Below, one piece after another: positions 27,965 through 40,391 of a DNA stretch of 64,000 bases. A program made the position numbers and the translations under genes. Positions within the stretch are counted from its first letter, which is position 1, and the number at the start of each line of letters is the position of its first letter. The DNA is from Granulicella arctica. Its GTDB lineage: Bacteria; Acidobacteriota; Terriglobia; Terriglobales; Acidobacteriaceae. The notes under the pieces are model-generated. The model did no database searches, was not told where the DNA came from, and saw nothing but the letters and a program-made list of their open reading frames with translations. The DNA lies in assembly GCF_025685605.1 (NCBI RefSeq), contig NZ_JAGTUT010000001.1, forward strand, positions 682,001 to 746,000, given 5' to 3'.

Positions 27965-28227
27965 GATCCAAGTAAACCTTTCTTCACCCATTCCCCAGAT
28001 AACTGAGCGAATTCGAAGGACCTGCGGTTGCCCTTGCCTCTCTGCCCTCCCCAGAGAAACCTGCCGTATCCGTTCTTATCCGTCCCTCCGCGCCGATCCG
28101 TGTAAGCCTTCCTTCGCCCACCCCAAAAAACTGTCATCCTGAGCGAAGCCGAAGGACCTGCGGTTGCCGTTGCCCTCCTTTCCGCCGCCTTGAGAAACCA
28201 CATCTACTTCCACCCAAGTAAACTAGG
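27965..28227. repeat. Tandem imperfect intergenic repeat (about 115-130 bp period)
   Basis: This fills most of the 389-base gap between two divergent genes (27853-28241). Copy one (27965-28051) and copy two (28095-28199) share, in order, GATCC-GTAA-CCTT-CTTC, GAGCGAA, the 17-base block GAAGGACCTGCGGTTGC, and GAGAAACC; the beginning of a third unit (CCAAGTAAACTA) lies near 28213. The block TGTCATCCTGAGCGAAG in copy two is of the dispersed type seen in acidobacterial intergenic regions. No gene was found here. Confidence 0.65.
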
Positions 28228-28241
28228 ACAGAGACGAAACC

Positions 28242-29411
28242 ATGGCGACCGAGACCGCAGAGCAATTCACCACCACGCGCAAGCTCATCCTCCACGACGC
28301 CCTCGCCTTTCTCACCCTCACCGCCATCACCATAGCCCTCTTCGCCGTCACCCTGCTCCTCTTTCACTCCTTCGAAGCGCACCGCGCCGAACTCGCCATC
28401 CGCTGGGCCGGACGAGGCCTAGCCGCCTTTCAGGCCAATCAGCCCGTACAGGCGATTACCGCCTACCGCACCGCGCTCACCTACGACCCCGACCAGCGCA
28501 GCTACGAACTCATGCTCGCCCAGTCCCTCGCCCGCGCCGGCCGCATCGAGGAGTCCTACACCTACTTCGTCGGCCTCTGGGAGAGCCGCCCCGGCGACGG
28601 CTTCATCAACCTCCAGCTCGCCCGCCTCGCCGCCATTCGACGCTCCGGCAAGCTCTCCGGCGATCCCCAGGCCGCCATCAACTACTACCGCGCCTCCATC
28701 TACGGCACATGGGAGGGCGACGCCATCGAGCGACGCCGCGCCGGTCGGCTCGAACTTGCCCGCTACCTCATCGCCCAGCACGACCCCGCCGCCGCCCGCG
28801 CCGAACTCCTCGTAGCCGGAGGCAACGCCCCCGACGATTCCCAGCTCGACCTCACCCTCGGCAAGCTTCTCGACCAGGCAAACGCCCCCCAGGAAGCGCT
28901 CACTTACTACAAGAAAGCTCTCGTGAAGCAGCCGAAGAACCTCGAAGCACTAACCGCCGCCGCACAGCTCACCTTCGCCGCAGGCGACTACACCACCGCC
29001 AGAAGGTTTTTCGAACGTCTCGTCCACGAAGCCCCCGAGAACGCCCAGGCCGCGACCCTCCTCGCCCAATCTCAACTCCTCATCCAACTCGCCACACCTG
29101 AATCCCTCGCACCGGCAGAGCGCGTCCGTCGGATTCTCGCCGAGCTCCCTATCGCGAAAAAGCGCCTTACCGACTGTCTCGCCGCCGAACCATCGACCGA
29201 GCTGCAACCACTCGTCACCCGCTGGACCACCGCCGAACCCACCCTCAACCGCAAAGCCTTCGTGTCAGATCCAAACACCCAGATCGCCGCCATCCAGCTC
29301 ATCGATGACACCGAGCTCACTACAGACCAGCACTGCGCCGCTCCCACAGGCACCGACGCACTTTTGCTGCTTCTCGCAAAATCCGCCCATCCTGTGACCA
29401 GCAACGACTAG
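28242..29411 (+). CDS. Membrane-anchored TPR protein
   Basis: 389 residues: one N-terminal transmembrane helix (about 19-44), then several tetratricopeptide repeats (for example 57-90, 190-225 and 226-262, with the pattern QEALTYYKKALVKQPKNLEAL). The rest faces the periplasm, to judge by the single helix and few positive charges after it. Likely a scaffold for protein assembly; no enzymatic motif. Partners unknown. It is divergent from the Cu ATPase across the repeat region. Confidence 0.8.
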   Translation: MATETAEQFTTTRKLILHDALAFLTLTAITIALFAVTLLLFHSFEAHRAELAIRWAGRGLAAFQANQPVQAITAYRTALTYDPDQRSYELMLAQSLARAGRIEESYTYFVGLWESRPGDGFINLQLARLAAIRRSGKLSGDPQAAINYYRASIYGTWEGDAIERRRAGRLELARYLIAQHDPAAARAELLVAGGNAPDDSQLDLTLGKLLDQANAPQEALTYYKKALVKQPKNLEALTAAAQLTFAAGDYTTARRFFERLVHEAPENAQAATLLAQSQLLIQLATPESLAPAERVRRILAELPIAKKRLTDCLAAEPSTELQPLVTRWTTAEPTLNRKAFVSDPNTQIAAIQLIDDTELTTDQHCAAPTGTDALLLLLAKSAHPVTSND

Positions 29412-29691
29412 CCCATCATCCGCAACCGGCAGAATAAAAGTGTCCGGTTTGACAAATCCGAGCCTCATAGACCCCCCGTGAGGAAGACGAGGCGATCAGA
29501 GTACCGTACCTCAGCCCGACGAAGTCCAGACCTAACCCGCCTGTTTAGAAGACTTTCGTACTTCAGGTACGGGGGGTGGGGTACCTTCAAATGAGGGTCA
29601 TCTTCGCCAGATTCTGAATGGCCGACAGCTAGCCGTCCAGGCATCAATCTCTGCCCTTGTACCCTGAGAACTGCGCCACCAGAAATGCACG
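29412..29691. other. Gene-free gap with inverted CCGTACCT/AGGTACGG pair
   Basis: 280 bases without a convincing gene. An 8-base inverted pair, 29504-29511 and 29565-29572, lies within a G-rich GGTACGGGGGGTGGGGTACC stretch. It resembles other dispersed intergenic palindromes. Promoter elements for the ClC gene must lie here but none is clear. Confidence 0.4.
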
Positions 29692-31422
29692 ATGCCAACA
29701 ACACCTGAACCCATCCTCGATCCATCGCCAACACAATCGCCAGCAGGTCGCGAAGACCGCATCTTCCTCGTGCTGTCCATCTTCATCGGCGTCATCTCCG
29801 GTCTGCTCGTCGTCGCCTTCCGCATGGCCATCGACTGGCTCACAGTCCTGCTTCGCGGCTCCTCACCGCAGCCTCATCAACTCCGCCTCATCATCGTCCC
29901 GACGCTCGCCGGCATCGTCATCGCCCTGCTCGTCCGCTATGTCTTCCCGGAAGCTCGCGGAAGCGGTATCAACCAGACCAAAGCCGCGCTCTACATCCGA
30001 AACGGCTACATCTCTAGCCGAACTGTAGTCGGCAAGTTCCTGCTCTGCGCCCTCGCTCTCGGCGCTGGCTATTCATCCGGTCCAGAAGATCCATCGCTCC
30101 AGATCGGCGCAGGAGTCGCCTCGCTCGTCAGCCGCCGCTTCGGCCTCTCGCGCGCTCGCCTCCGCGTCTTCGCCCCGATCGGCGCAGCAGCAGGCCTCGC
30201 CGCAGCCTTCAACGCCCCGATCTCTGCCATCCTCTTCGTCATCGAGGAGGTCATCGGCAACTGGAGCGCTGCTGTCCTCGGTTCCATCGTCCTCTCCGCC
30301 ATCTCCGGAGTCGTCGTCGCCCGCGCCTTCTGGGGAGCAGCGCCGATGTTCCGCATTCCCGCCGTAACCCTCGTCGACTCCCGCGAACTCCTTGCATATG
30401 CAGTCCTCGGCGTCGTCGGCGGAATCGCCTCACTCGTCTTCACCAAGGCTCTCGGCTGGCTCAGACCACTCGCTCGCCGCCAATCCGCAGCCTGGCAGCT
30501 CGCGCAGCCCGCCATCGCAGGCTTCCTCGTCGGCTGCATCGCCTATCTGGGACTTCCGCAGATCATGGGAGCTGGATACGATGTTATGGATCAGGCCATG
30601 CACGCGCAGTTTGCCTGGAAGATGCTGCTGCTCCTCGCTGCCTTCAAGATCATCGCCACAACCATCTCCTTCTCGAGCGGAACGCCCGGCGGAATGTTTG
30701 CCCCCACGCTCTTCATCGGAGCCATGCTCGGCGCGTCAGTCGGCACCTTTGAGAAGCTCTTCTTCCCCCATCTCACCGGCTCAGTCGGCTCCTACGCTCT
30801 CGTCGGCATGGGCGTTCTCTTCGCCGCCTTCATGCGCGCTCCGCTCACCTCCGTCTTCATGGTCCTTGAGGTCAGCGGCAACTACTCTATCGTGCTTCCC
30901 GTCATCATCGCCAACACGATCGCCTACCTCATCTCACGCTCGCTCCAGCCAGCGCCGATCCTCGAGATCTTCACCCATCAGGACGGACTCGACCTGCCGT
31001 CCATGGAAGAGCAGCGCGAAGAGGCAAACCTCCACCTCGAAGATGCTCTCCACCCGATCACCGTTCCAGTCCTCCAGGGCTCAGAGACCATCGCCGAGAC
31101 CATCCGCTCGCTCGCCCAGTACAGCGAAAGCACCGACGAAATCGCCATCCTGATCCACTGCACCGATCAGCTTTGGTACGCGGCAACTCGTCACGAACTC
31201 GAAGCCCTCATGACCGAAGACGAAGCGAGCCTCGAAGCCAAACTGGGTCCCGAACGAACGCCAGTCCTCTTCCCCGACCTACCCCTCTCAAGCGCCTTGC
31301 CTCACTTCCAGCGCTGGCCGCTTCTCCCAATCACCAACCGAGCCATGCGAGGCTCCCTCGAAGGCGCTGTCTCTCTCGAAGACGTACTGAAGCGTTACCA
31401 GCAACACGAACCCTCGCACTGA
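29692..31422 (+). CDS. ClC-family chloride channel or antiporter
   Basis: 576 residues, about 11 hydrophobic segments in 24-430 and a soluble C-terminal part with weak CBS-like character (about 455-570). Family signatures are present in modified form: GSGIN at 90-94, GPEDP at 130-134 in place of GREGP, keeping the gating Glu132, and GTPGGMFAP near 330. The retained gating glutamate would allow proton coupling, so it may be a Cl-/H+ antiporter. It is followed 38 bases later by the GntP gene. Confidence 0.88.
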   Translation: MPTTPEPILDPSPTQSPAGREDRIFLVLSIFIGVISGLLVVAFRMAIDWLTVLLRGSSPQPHQLRLIIVPTLAGIVIALLVRYVFPEARGSGINQTKAALYIRNGYISSRTVVGKFLLCALALGAGYSSGPEDPSLQIGAGVASLVSRRFGLSRARLRVFAPIGAAAGLAAAFNAPISAILFVIEEVIGNWSAAVLGSIVLSAISGVVVARAFWGAAPMFRIPAVTLVDSRELLAYAVLGVVGGIASLVFTKALGWLRPLARRQSAAWQLAQPAIAGFLVGCIAYLGLPQIMGAGYDVMDQAMHAQFAWKMLLLLAAFKIIATTISFSSGTPGGMFAPTLFIGAMLGASVGTFEKLFFPHLTGSVGSYALVGMGVLFAAFMRAPLTSVFMVLEVSGNYSIVLPVIIANTIAYLISRSLQPAPILEIFTHQDGLDLPSMEEQREEANLHLEDALHPITVPVLQGSETIAETIRSLAQYSESTDEIAILIHCTDQLWYAATRHELEALMTEDEASLEAKLGPERTPVLFPDLPLSSALPHFQRWPLLPITNRAMRGSLEGAVSLEDVLKRYQQHEPSH

Positions 31423-31460
31423 ACCGCTGTCTGTCATCCCCAAGTACGATGGAGTCTCTG

Positions 31461-32810
31461 ATGACGACCGCTCAAGGACTCCAACTCGTAGCCGCTCTAC
31501 TCTCCGTCATTCTCCTGACGGTCCTCGTCCTTCGCGTCAAGATCCACCCGTTCCTCGCGATCCTCTGCGCCTCCATCTTCCTCACCGTAGCTGGCAGAGT
31601 TCCCGTAACTCAAGCCGCAGCCTCCTTTAGCACCGGCGTCGGAGCGACCCTCAGCCAAGTCGCCGTTGTCCTCGGACTAGGCGCAATCCTCGGCCAGATG
31701 CTCGCCGCATCCGGCGGAGCCGAAACCATAGCAGCCACGCTCCTCCAACGCTTCGGCGAGAAGAACCTCTCGTGGGCAATGCTTCTCCTCGGTTTCGTCG
31801 TCGGCATGCCTGTCTTCTTCGAGGTAGGATTGGTCCTCCTGATCCCGATTGCTCTTACGGTGGCTCATCGCAGCCGTCGCGCACCGATCGCCGTAGCGCT
31901 TCCTATGCTGGCAGGATTGTCCATCGTCCACGGACTCATTCCGCCCCATCCAGCAGCGCTCCTGGCCATGACGATCTACCACGCAGATATCGGGAGAGGC
32001 ATTCTCTACGGTCTGCTCATCGCCCTTCCGGCCGCAGTCCTCGCCGGTCCGATCTACACTCTCCTCATCGGGAGAACACCCGTGATGCAGCGTCTCAGTA
32101 CCGATCTGCTGGTCGAAGAGATCGAGGGCGAAGGACGTCGTCCCGGCATTCTCCTCGCCTCATCTATCACCCTGTTTCCCGTAATCCTGATCCTCATTGG
32201 CAGCCTTGCCGACAAGCTCACCCGTCTTGGAAGCCCAGTCAACACAGGACTTCACGCCATCGGGGTCCCCTGGGTCGCGCTCCTGATCGCCGTCCTCTGG
32301 AGCTTCTATGCCCTCCACCGCACTCGCGGCATCACCCTCGCACGGATGGAAGAACTCTCCCAGCAATCCCTCGCCCCAATGGCCGGGTTCATCGTCATCC
32401 TCGGCGCAGCAGGAGGCTACTGCCGCATCCTGCAGGATTCAGGTATCGCCCAGACCATCGTCTCTGCGGCGCTGCGGGCGCACCTGCCCCTGATCTTGCT
32501 CGCTTGGCTCATCGCGGCTGGTATTCGTCTCGCGACAGGTTCAGCGACCATCTCGATGATCACCTCCGCAAGCATCACCACCGCCGCAATTGGCACAACC
32601 GTCGTTCCTCATCCGGAGCTACTCGCCATCGCCAGCGGAGCCGGCTCGCTCATCTTCTCTCACGTCAACGACGGCGGCTTCTGGATGATCAAAGGCTTCC
32701 TTAAGCTCTCGCTTAAAGAAACCTTCGCCACTTGGTCCGTCATGGAGACCATCCTCTCCATAGCGGGACTCGTCCTTGCCCTTCTACTCTCCGCGATTCT
32801 TCCCGCCTAA
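31461..32810 (+). CDS. GntP-family gluconate/organic acid permease
   Basis: Proton symporter of about 449 residues with 12-14 hydrophobic segments; typical GntP features are the conserved GMPVFFEVGLVLLIPI and GLSIVHGLIPPHPAAL segments and, near the C-terminus, SHVNDGGFWMIK. The frame is open back to 31173 inside the ClC gene, but ATG 31461, after GGAG at 31451, gives the family N-terminus (ATG 31449 is also possible). No gluconate kinase is near. It converges on and overlaps the FHS transporter gene by four bases. Confidence 0.88.
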   Translation: MTTAQGLQLVAALLSVILLTVLVLRVKIHPFLAILCASIFLTVAGRVPVTQAAASFSTGVGATLSQVAVVLGLGAILGQMLAASGGAETIAATLLQRFGEKNLSWAMLLLGFVVGMPVFFEVGLVLLIPIALTVAHRSRRAPIAVALPMLAGLSIVHGLIPPHPAALLAMTIYHADIGRGILYGLLIALPAAVLAGPIYTLLIGRTPVMQRLSTDLLVEEIEGEGRRPGILLASSITLFPVILILIGSLADKLTRLGSPVNTGLHAIGVPWVALLIAVLWSFYALHRTRGITLARMEELSQQSLAPMAGFIVILGAAGGYCRILQDSGIAQTIVSAALRAHLPLILLAWLIAAGIRLATGSATISMITSASITTAAIGTTVVPHPELLAIASGAGSLIFSHVNDGGFWMIKGFLKLSLKETFATWSVMETILSIAGLVLALLLSAILPA

Positions 32811-34108
32811 GCTTCAGCCGTCCGTGTCGGTTTCGACCCCACATAACCGTAGTACGCGATAAAGATGTAGCAAAGTACCGGCACGACGAACGCGTGATGG
32901 ATACCGATCGCGTCCGCTAACTTGCCCTCGCCGTAGGGAATGATCGCCCCACCAACAATCGCGGCTACCAGCAAGCCCGAACCCTTACCCGTGAGCGGCC
33001 CAAGCTCCGCGATGCCCAGGGTAAAGATCGTCGGGAACATGATCGAATTGCACAGCCCGACCAGAAGGATCGTCCAGACGGCAACATGGCCAAAGGTCAA
33101 CATTGAGGCAATCACAAGCAGCGCCGCGAGGATTGACACCATGCCCAACACTCGACCCGGGCGGAACTTCTGCAGCGTAGCTGAGCCGATAAACCGACCG
33201 ATCATGGCGCCGAGCCAGTAGAGCGACACCAGCTTCGCCGCGACCTGCACGGTCAACCCGCCTGTATCCGGCTGCGTGAAGTAGTTCACCAGGAAGCTCC
33301 CAATCGCCACCTCCGCGCCCACATAGACGAAGATCCCGACTGCTCCCAGCACCGTATGTTTGTACTTCCAGATGCTATCGCCCGTATGTCCAGCGCCCGG
33401 CCGAAAGTCCTGCGTCTGCTCGATCTTCGGCAGCTTGACGATCGCAATCGCCAATCCGAGCAGAACCAGCGCCAACGCGATGTAAAGATACGGCAGTTTG
33501 ACCGACGACGCCTCGTGAATCTTGTAGGCCTGCAAAGTCGATGCTGACATCGCCCGCATCTCCTCAATCGTCTTCGGAGCCGCACTCAGGATCAGGATGC
33601 TGCCGAAGTAAGGCGCCAGCGTTGTGCCCAGCGAATTGAAGCCTTGCGCCAGGTTCAACCGGCTCGAAGCCGTCCGCTCCGGCCCGAGCACGGACACGTA
33701 AGGATTTGCCGAGACCTGCAGCGTCGTGATTCCTGCGGCCAGCACGATCAGCGCTCCAAGAAATAGAGGGTAAGAAGGAGCAGCCGCAGCCGGTATAAAC
33801 AGCACCGCGCCAACCGCCATCACCAACAGCCCCACAACCATGGTCCGCTTATAGCCAATCCTTTCCACCAGCTTGCCGGCAGGCAGCGAGAAGATGAAAT
33901 AGGAGGCAAAGAACGCTGACTGCACAAGACTTGCCTGCGCGAGGCTGAGGTCAAAGATCGACTTCAGGTGCGGAATCAGGATGTCGTTCAGCGACGTTAG
34001 GAAGCCCCACACGAAGAAGAGCGTCGTCACCATCGAGAGCGCGGCCGTGTTGGTCGTCCCTGGGTTATTGGCCGTTCTTGCCCCGGTGTTCGTAATCGTT
34101 CCTGCCAT
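32807..34108 (-). CDS. FHS-family sugar/H+ symporter (fucose/glucose/galactose type)
   Basis: A 433-residue, 12-helix MFS transporter. The first helix FFVWGFLTSLNDILIPHLKSIFDLS is the hallmark of the FHS (fucose-galactose-glucose:H+ symporter) group, and GFNSLGTTLAPYFGSILI and a conserved central segment near 145-170 support it. Substrate may be glucose/galactose or fucose; no catabolic genes are adjacent. Confidence 0.87.
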   Translation of the reverse strand: MAGTITNTGARTANNPGTTNTAALSMVTTLFFVWGFLTSLNDILIPHLKSIFDLSLAQASLVQSAFFASYFIFSLPAGKLVERIGYKRTMVVGLLVMAVGAVLFIPAAAAPSYPLFLGALIVLAAGITTLQVSANPYVSVLGPERTASSRLNLAQGFNSLGTTLAPYFGSILILSAAPKTIEEMRAMSASTLQAYKIHEASSVKLPYLYIALALVLLGLAIAIVKLPKIEQTQDFRPGAGHTGDSIWKYKHTVLGAVGIFVYVGAEVAIGSFLVNYFTQPDTGGLTVQVAAKLVSLYWLGAMIGRFIGSATLQKFRPGRVLGMVSILAALLVIASMLTFGHVAVWTILLVGLCNSIMFPTIFTLGIAELGPLTGKGSGLLVAAIVGGAIIPYGEGKLADAIGIHHAFVVPVLCYIFIAYYGYVGSKPTRTAEA

Positions 34109-34323
34109 CAGCTAGGTCTCCCACTCATCGCGCTCATTATGCCGCGGTCAGCGATCATGGTGTCATCTACCTCCCCTGACCGTCAATCAAACGCCGTCAA
34201 TCGCGGGCTCATGAGCCGAGGGCATGCGATATACTTAGGTTATATAGCTACGGCGTATGTCCTCGCACTCTTCCGTGCGGTTGAACGTCGGGAGCTTCAT
34301 TCATCACCAGGAGCGGGATCAGC

Positions 34324-34671
34324 ATGTCGACACGAAGATCGGTCGCCTTATCCCTTCCGGTGTTCCTTTTTGCCTGCCTGATCCTTGCGGCCAATGTCCG
34401 AGCCCAGGATGCCGTCACCTTCCAGTTCGACGAAGCCAGTTCCCATCCCTTCGTTGTTCTCCGATTCGAGCTTGAACCCAAAGCAGGAGATGGTCTCACC
34501 CAGGCACGGCGAGTCAGCACCACCCAGAAAAACTATCGGCTTACGCCCTTCGACATTAGCAATCCGGTGCTACAGGCCAGCGATTCCTCCAGCCTTGTGC
34601 CTGCAACTGAACTAGCGCGTCAGGTGACCGCCGCGCAGTGCTTCGGTGTCGGTGCGCAAGCCGCTCCCTGA
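34324..34671 (+). CDS. Small secreted protein, unknown
   Basis: 115 residues with a Sec signal peptide (about 1-28, cleavage after VRA) and a mature part of about 87 residues with no motif known to me. Binding site CCAGGAG 10 bases before ATG 34324. Stands alone between the divergent FHS gene and secA; A/T-rich sequence at 34230-34250 may hold the promoter. Codon use is acceptable, so it is probably real. Confidence 0.5.
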   Translation: MSTRRSVALSLPVFLFACLILAANVRAQDAVTFQFDEASSHPFVVLRFELEPKAGDGLTQARRVSTTQKNYRLTPFDISNPVLQASDSSSLVPATELARQVTAAQCFGVGAQAAP

Positions 34672-34780
34672 ATCCTTCCTTCATAAATTGTTGCGCCGTT
34701 CAGCAGGCTTAGCCTTGCTGCACCATTTAGACTTACCGATGGGCTGACCCGCGCCCGCGCACCCCGAGAAGGACACTACG

Positions 34781-37813
<3,033 letters not shown>

Positions 37814-37833
37814 GACTCATTGAGGAGCTGGAA

Positions 37834-37853
37834 ATGGTGCCTCGGGGTACCAT
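37834..37853. terminator. Hairpin between secA and lipoprotein gene
   Basis: ATGGTGCC (37834-37841) and GGTACCAT (37846-37853) pair with one G-T wobble around a TCGG loop, 20 bases after the secA stop and in a 47-base gap between convergent stops. A moderate T-rich stretch (CTCTTGTCT) follows. Candidate terminator, possibly bidirectional. Confidence 0.45.
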
Positions 37854-37860
37854 CTCTTGT

Positions 37861-38445
37861 CTACTTGGCAGTGAGATCGTCGAGCAGCAACTTCGCCTTC
37901 GTTGCCAGGGTCTTGGCTGCCTCCGCATCGCCCGTGCCCAAGGCCTGCTTCGCCTGCTTCAGAAAGTATCTGACGTTGCGGAGTTGCGCCGGCTGCGATC
38001 CTTGTGCACTCTGCTGAAGGTCCTGGACCCGATGCTCACATGATTCGATCAGCTCTGCCGTTGCCTGCTGTGTCTTCGGGCTGGAGTCACCGCCAGCCGA
38101 CAACTCTCCGATCGAGCCCTCCGCCGTCGGAGCAGCCATCGCCGCATCGACTGGCGGTGACACAGGCTCAACTACCGGCGCCTTGGCCGCATTCTTCTTG
38201 GAAGCACGCTTTGGTTTGGCCTGCGTAACTTTAATCGCAGGCGCTTGAGAGACGCTGTCCGGCGGCGGGCTGACCATCGACGGCGACTCAGGGGTTGGTG
38301 GCTGGGCGTCGGGAGCCTGCAGGATTGGCGGCAGCGTTGGGGGTGCCTGCCGATGATGGCAGCCACTCAGGATCAACGCCGTCACAAGGCTCATAGCGCC
38401 GCATCTTAGCCGACCCTTCGCACCGCCCGCCCAAATGTTCTTCAA
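37861..38445 (-). CDS. Lipoprotein with helical C-terminal domain, unknown
   Basis: 194 residues: signal peptide with lipobox LILSGC (lipidated Cys29), a Pro/Ala-rich linker of about 100 residues, and a C-terminal helical region (about 125-194) that starts with ATAELIESCEHRVQDLQQSAQG and resembles a short coiled coil. Its ATG overlaps the stop of the histidine kinase gene by four bases, so it is part of the same two-component operon and may be its sensory partner. An ATG at 38394 also gives a usable signal peptide. Confidence 0.7.
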   Translation of the reverse strand: MKNIWAGGAKGRLRCGAMSLVTALILSGCHHRQAPPTLPPILQAPDAQPPTPESPSMVSPPPDSVSQAPAIKVTQAKPKRASKKNAAKAPVVEPVSPPVDAAMAAPTAEGSIGELSAGGDSSPKTQQATAELIESCEHRVQDLQQSAQGSQPAQLRNVRYFLKQAKQALGTGDAEAAKTLATKAKLLLDDLTAK

Positions 38446-40388
38446 GAGTGTTTCTCCAACTCTGTCATTCTTAGTCGTCCCAGCTCGCGGGAGTTAGCCC
38501 CGGAACTCGCAGAAATTACCGGAAGACGCAATGTAAACGTCGTTCCAGCGGAAAGTGAATCAGGCCGAGGGTTCGTACTTGATCGTACTTCCAATGCGCC
38601 GCCGTGCATCTGCAAAATGCGGTAGGTCATGGCGAGTCCGATTCCACTTCCCATCGTTTTGGTTGTGAAGTAGAGATCAAAGATACGCGGCAGCAACTCT
38701 GGAGAAATTCCTTCCCCTTCGTCGATCACCTCAATCACTGCGTTCTGTCCTTCACGACGCGCTTCGATCCGTATCAGGCCACCGCGCGGCATCGCCTGCA
38801 TCGCATTCAAAAGCAGGTTGAGAAGAGCCTGGCGTATCAGGTCGTTGTCGACACAAACAGTCAGCGGCACCGCGGCCTTGATCTCGATCTGAACGCCATT
38901 CTCTGACATCTCTGTACCAGTCAACTCGACAACAGTCGCGATCAGTCGTCTGAGATCGTACTCGCCCAGGTGTAGCTCCATCGGACGCGTAAAGTCGGCC
39001 AGTGTCTGCACCACGCGGTCCAGGCGCTGCATCTCTCCAGCAAGGATATCGACATGGCGCTGGGCTCCCCGGGCCGCATCCCCGTTGTCGCCAGCAAGCT
39101 TGCTGCGGAGCAGTTCCAAGTGAAGCACCATTGCATTGATCGGATTCTTGACCTCATGCCCAACGCCTGCGGTGAGGCGGCCGATTGCCACTAGCCGGCG
39201 CGATACCTCCAACTCCTGCTCTAATTTCTCAGCAGACTCCATATCGCGTAGCGTAATCAACGCGCCGGCCTCTCCTCGTCCACTCGCATCGTGGATACGA
39301 TTCATTGAGAGCTGGATGCGTCGACCATCTTCAAGAGTAACGGTCTCAGCAGTGGTTTTGGATTCGCTGATGAATGCCGTCAGCGCCGCTGTTCCTAATG
39401 GCGAATCCAGAGAAAAAATGTCTTCAAGCAGCTTGCCTACGAGGATCTCGTCGCGTCGATCAATGAGGTGAGCTACCGCATCGGAGACCATCACGGCCCG
39501 GCGATCCGCCGTAAATAACAAAACTCCGTCCCGCAGCGTGTCGAGCATCTGGTTCAGATTCGATTGCAGCGCAGTGTACTCCGCCTCCGTGGTCCGCATG
39601 CGGCGACCCAGCTTATCGATGGTGCGGGTTACTCTCACCACAGCGTCGTTCTCTGAACGCAAAGCCGGAACCAGCGGTTGCGGTGCTTCCTCTACCTCTG
39701 ACTGTGTCAGCTTCTCGAGTTGCTCGCTGATCCTGTTGATCGGCTTCAGCGCTGCATTGGCCAGCAAAGCTGCCGCCGCCATAGAGACCAGCGCAGCCGC
39801 CATTGCGACCCACAATCCTGTCCGAAGCAGGGGTGTGGATGTCGCCCGCATAAAACTCGATCTCAGTCCCACATGCACCACGAGAAATGGCAGACCGTTC
39901 CTATCCAGAGGAACAGCAATATCCAGCACATGTGGCTTGCCGAACATCTCCCGAACCTGGAGCCAGATGCTTGCATCACGCACCTCGCGGAGGCTCATGA
40001 GTGAACTCGCTTGCTGATCGAGGGAGTCCGGATCGGTACTCACCAGCGTAAGACCACGCGCATTGGTGACGCTCACCTCCTGCACGGTAGGCGAGTATCG
40101 GATGATCGCGTTCATGATGTCGGCCAGAGGATCGTGGCTGCGCAGAGCGTCCAGTACTGCCGCCTGCAAGGCTTCATCCGAGCGGTCAATGGGAGGATGC
40201 TCGCGCAGGCCTGTCTCAATCGCCTGGCGCGTCATCAGGACCACTTCGTGAGCAAGCACCTCATTGTCGGAGTTCGTCTGAGAGATGCGCTGTTTCAGCA
40301 ATGCGCCCAGGAACAAGGCAGACAAAAGAAGCACTATCGCAAAGGTCATTCCCATTGCCGATAGCACCAGCTTCGTCCTCAAGCGCAT
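38442..40388 (-). CDS. NtrB-like membrane sensor histidine kinase
   Basis: 648 residues: helix at about 10-30, an extracytoplasmic sensor of about 160 residues, a second helix near 190-212, HAMP (about 212-265), a short coiled coil, PAS (about 280-370), then HisKA with H-box VGHEVKNPINAM and an HATPase_c domain with LLNAMQAM, DEGEGI and GSGIGLAM. It autophosphorylates the H-box His and donates to the response regulator encoded just upstream (3-base gap). The H-box is of the NtrB/ZraS type, which fits a sigma-54 activator partner. The stimulus is unknown. Confidence 0.9.
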   Translation of the reverse strand: MRLRTKLVLSAMGMTFAIVLLLSALFLGALLKQRISQTNSDNEVLAHEVVLMTRQAIETGLREHPPIDRSDEALQAAVLDALRSHDPLADIMNAIIRYSPTVQEVSVTNARGLTLVSTDPDSLDQQASSLMSLREVRDASIWLQVREMFGKPHVLDIAVPLDRNGLPFLVVHVGLRSSFMRATSTPLLRTGLWVAMAAALVSMAAAALLANAALKPINRISEQLEKLTQSEVEEAPQPLVPALRSENDAVVRVTRTIDKLGRRMRTTEAEYTALQSNLNQMLDTLRDGVLLFTADRRAVMVSDAVAHLIDRRDEILVGKLLEDIFSLDSPLGTAALTAFISESKTTAETVTLEDGRRIQLSMNRIHDASGRGEAGALITLRDMESAEKLEQELEVSRRLVAIGRLTAGVGHEVKNPINAMVLHLELLRSKLAGDNGDAARGAQRHVDILAGEMQRLDRVVQTLADFTRPMELHLGEYDLRRLIATVVELTGTEMSENGVQIEIKAAVPLTVCVDNDLIRQALLNLLLNAMQAMPRGGLIRIEARREGQNAVIEVIDEGEGISPELLPRIFDLYFTTKTMGSGIGLAMTYRILQMHGGALEVRSSTNPRPDSLSAGTTFTLRLPVISASSGANSRELGRLRMTELEKHS

Positions 40389-40391
40389 TGG

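Noticed and set aside
31173..32810. GntP gene starting inside the ClC gene
   Set aside because: The first 96 residues are Arg/Ser-rich shadow sequence; the family start is at 31461.
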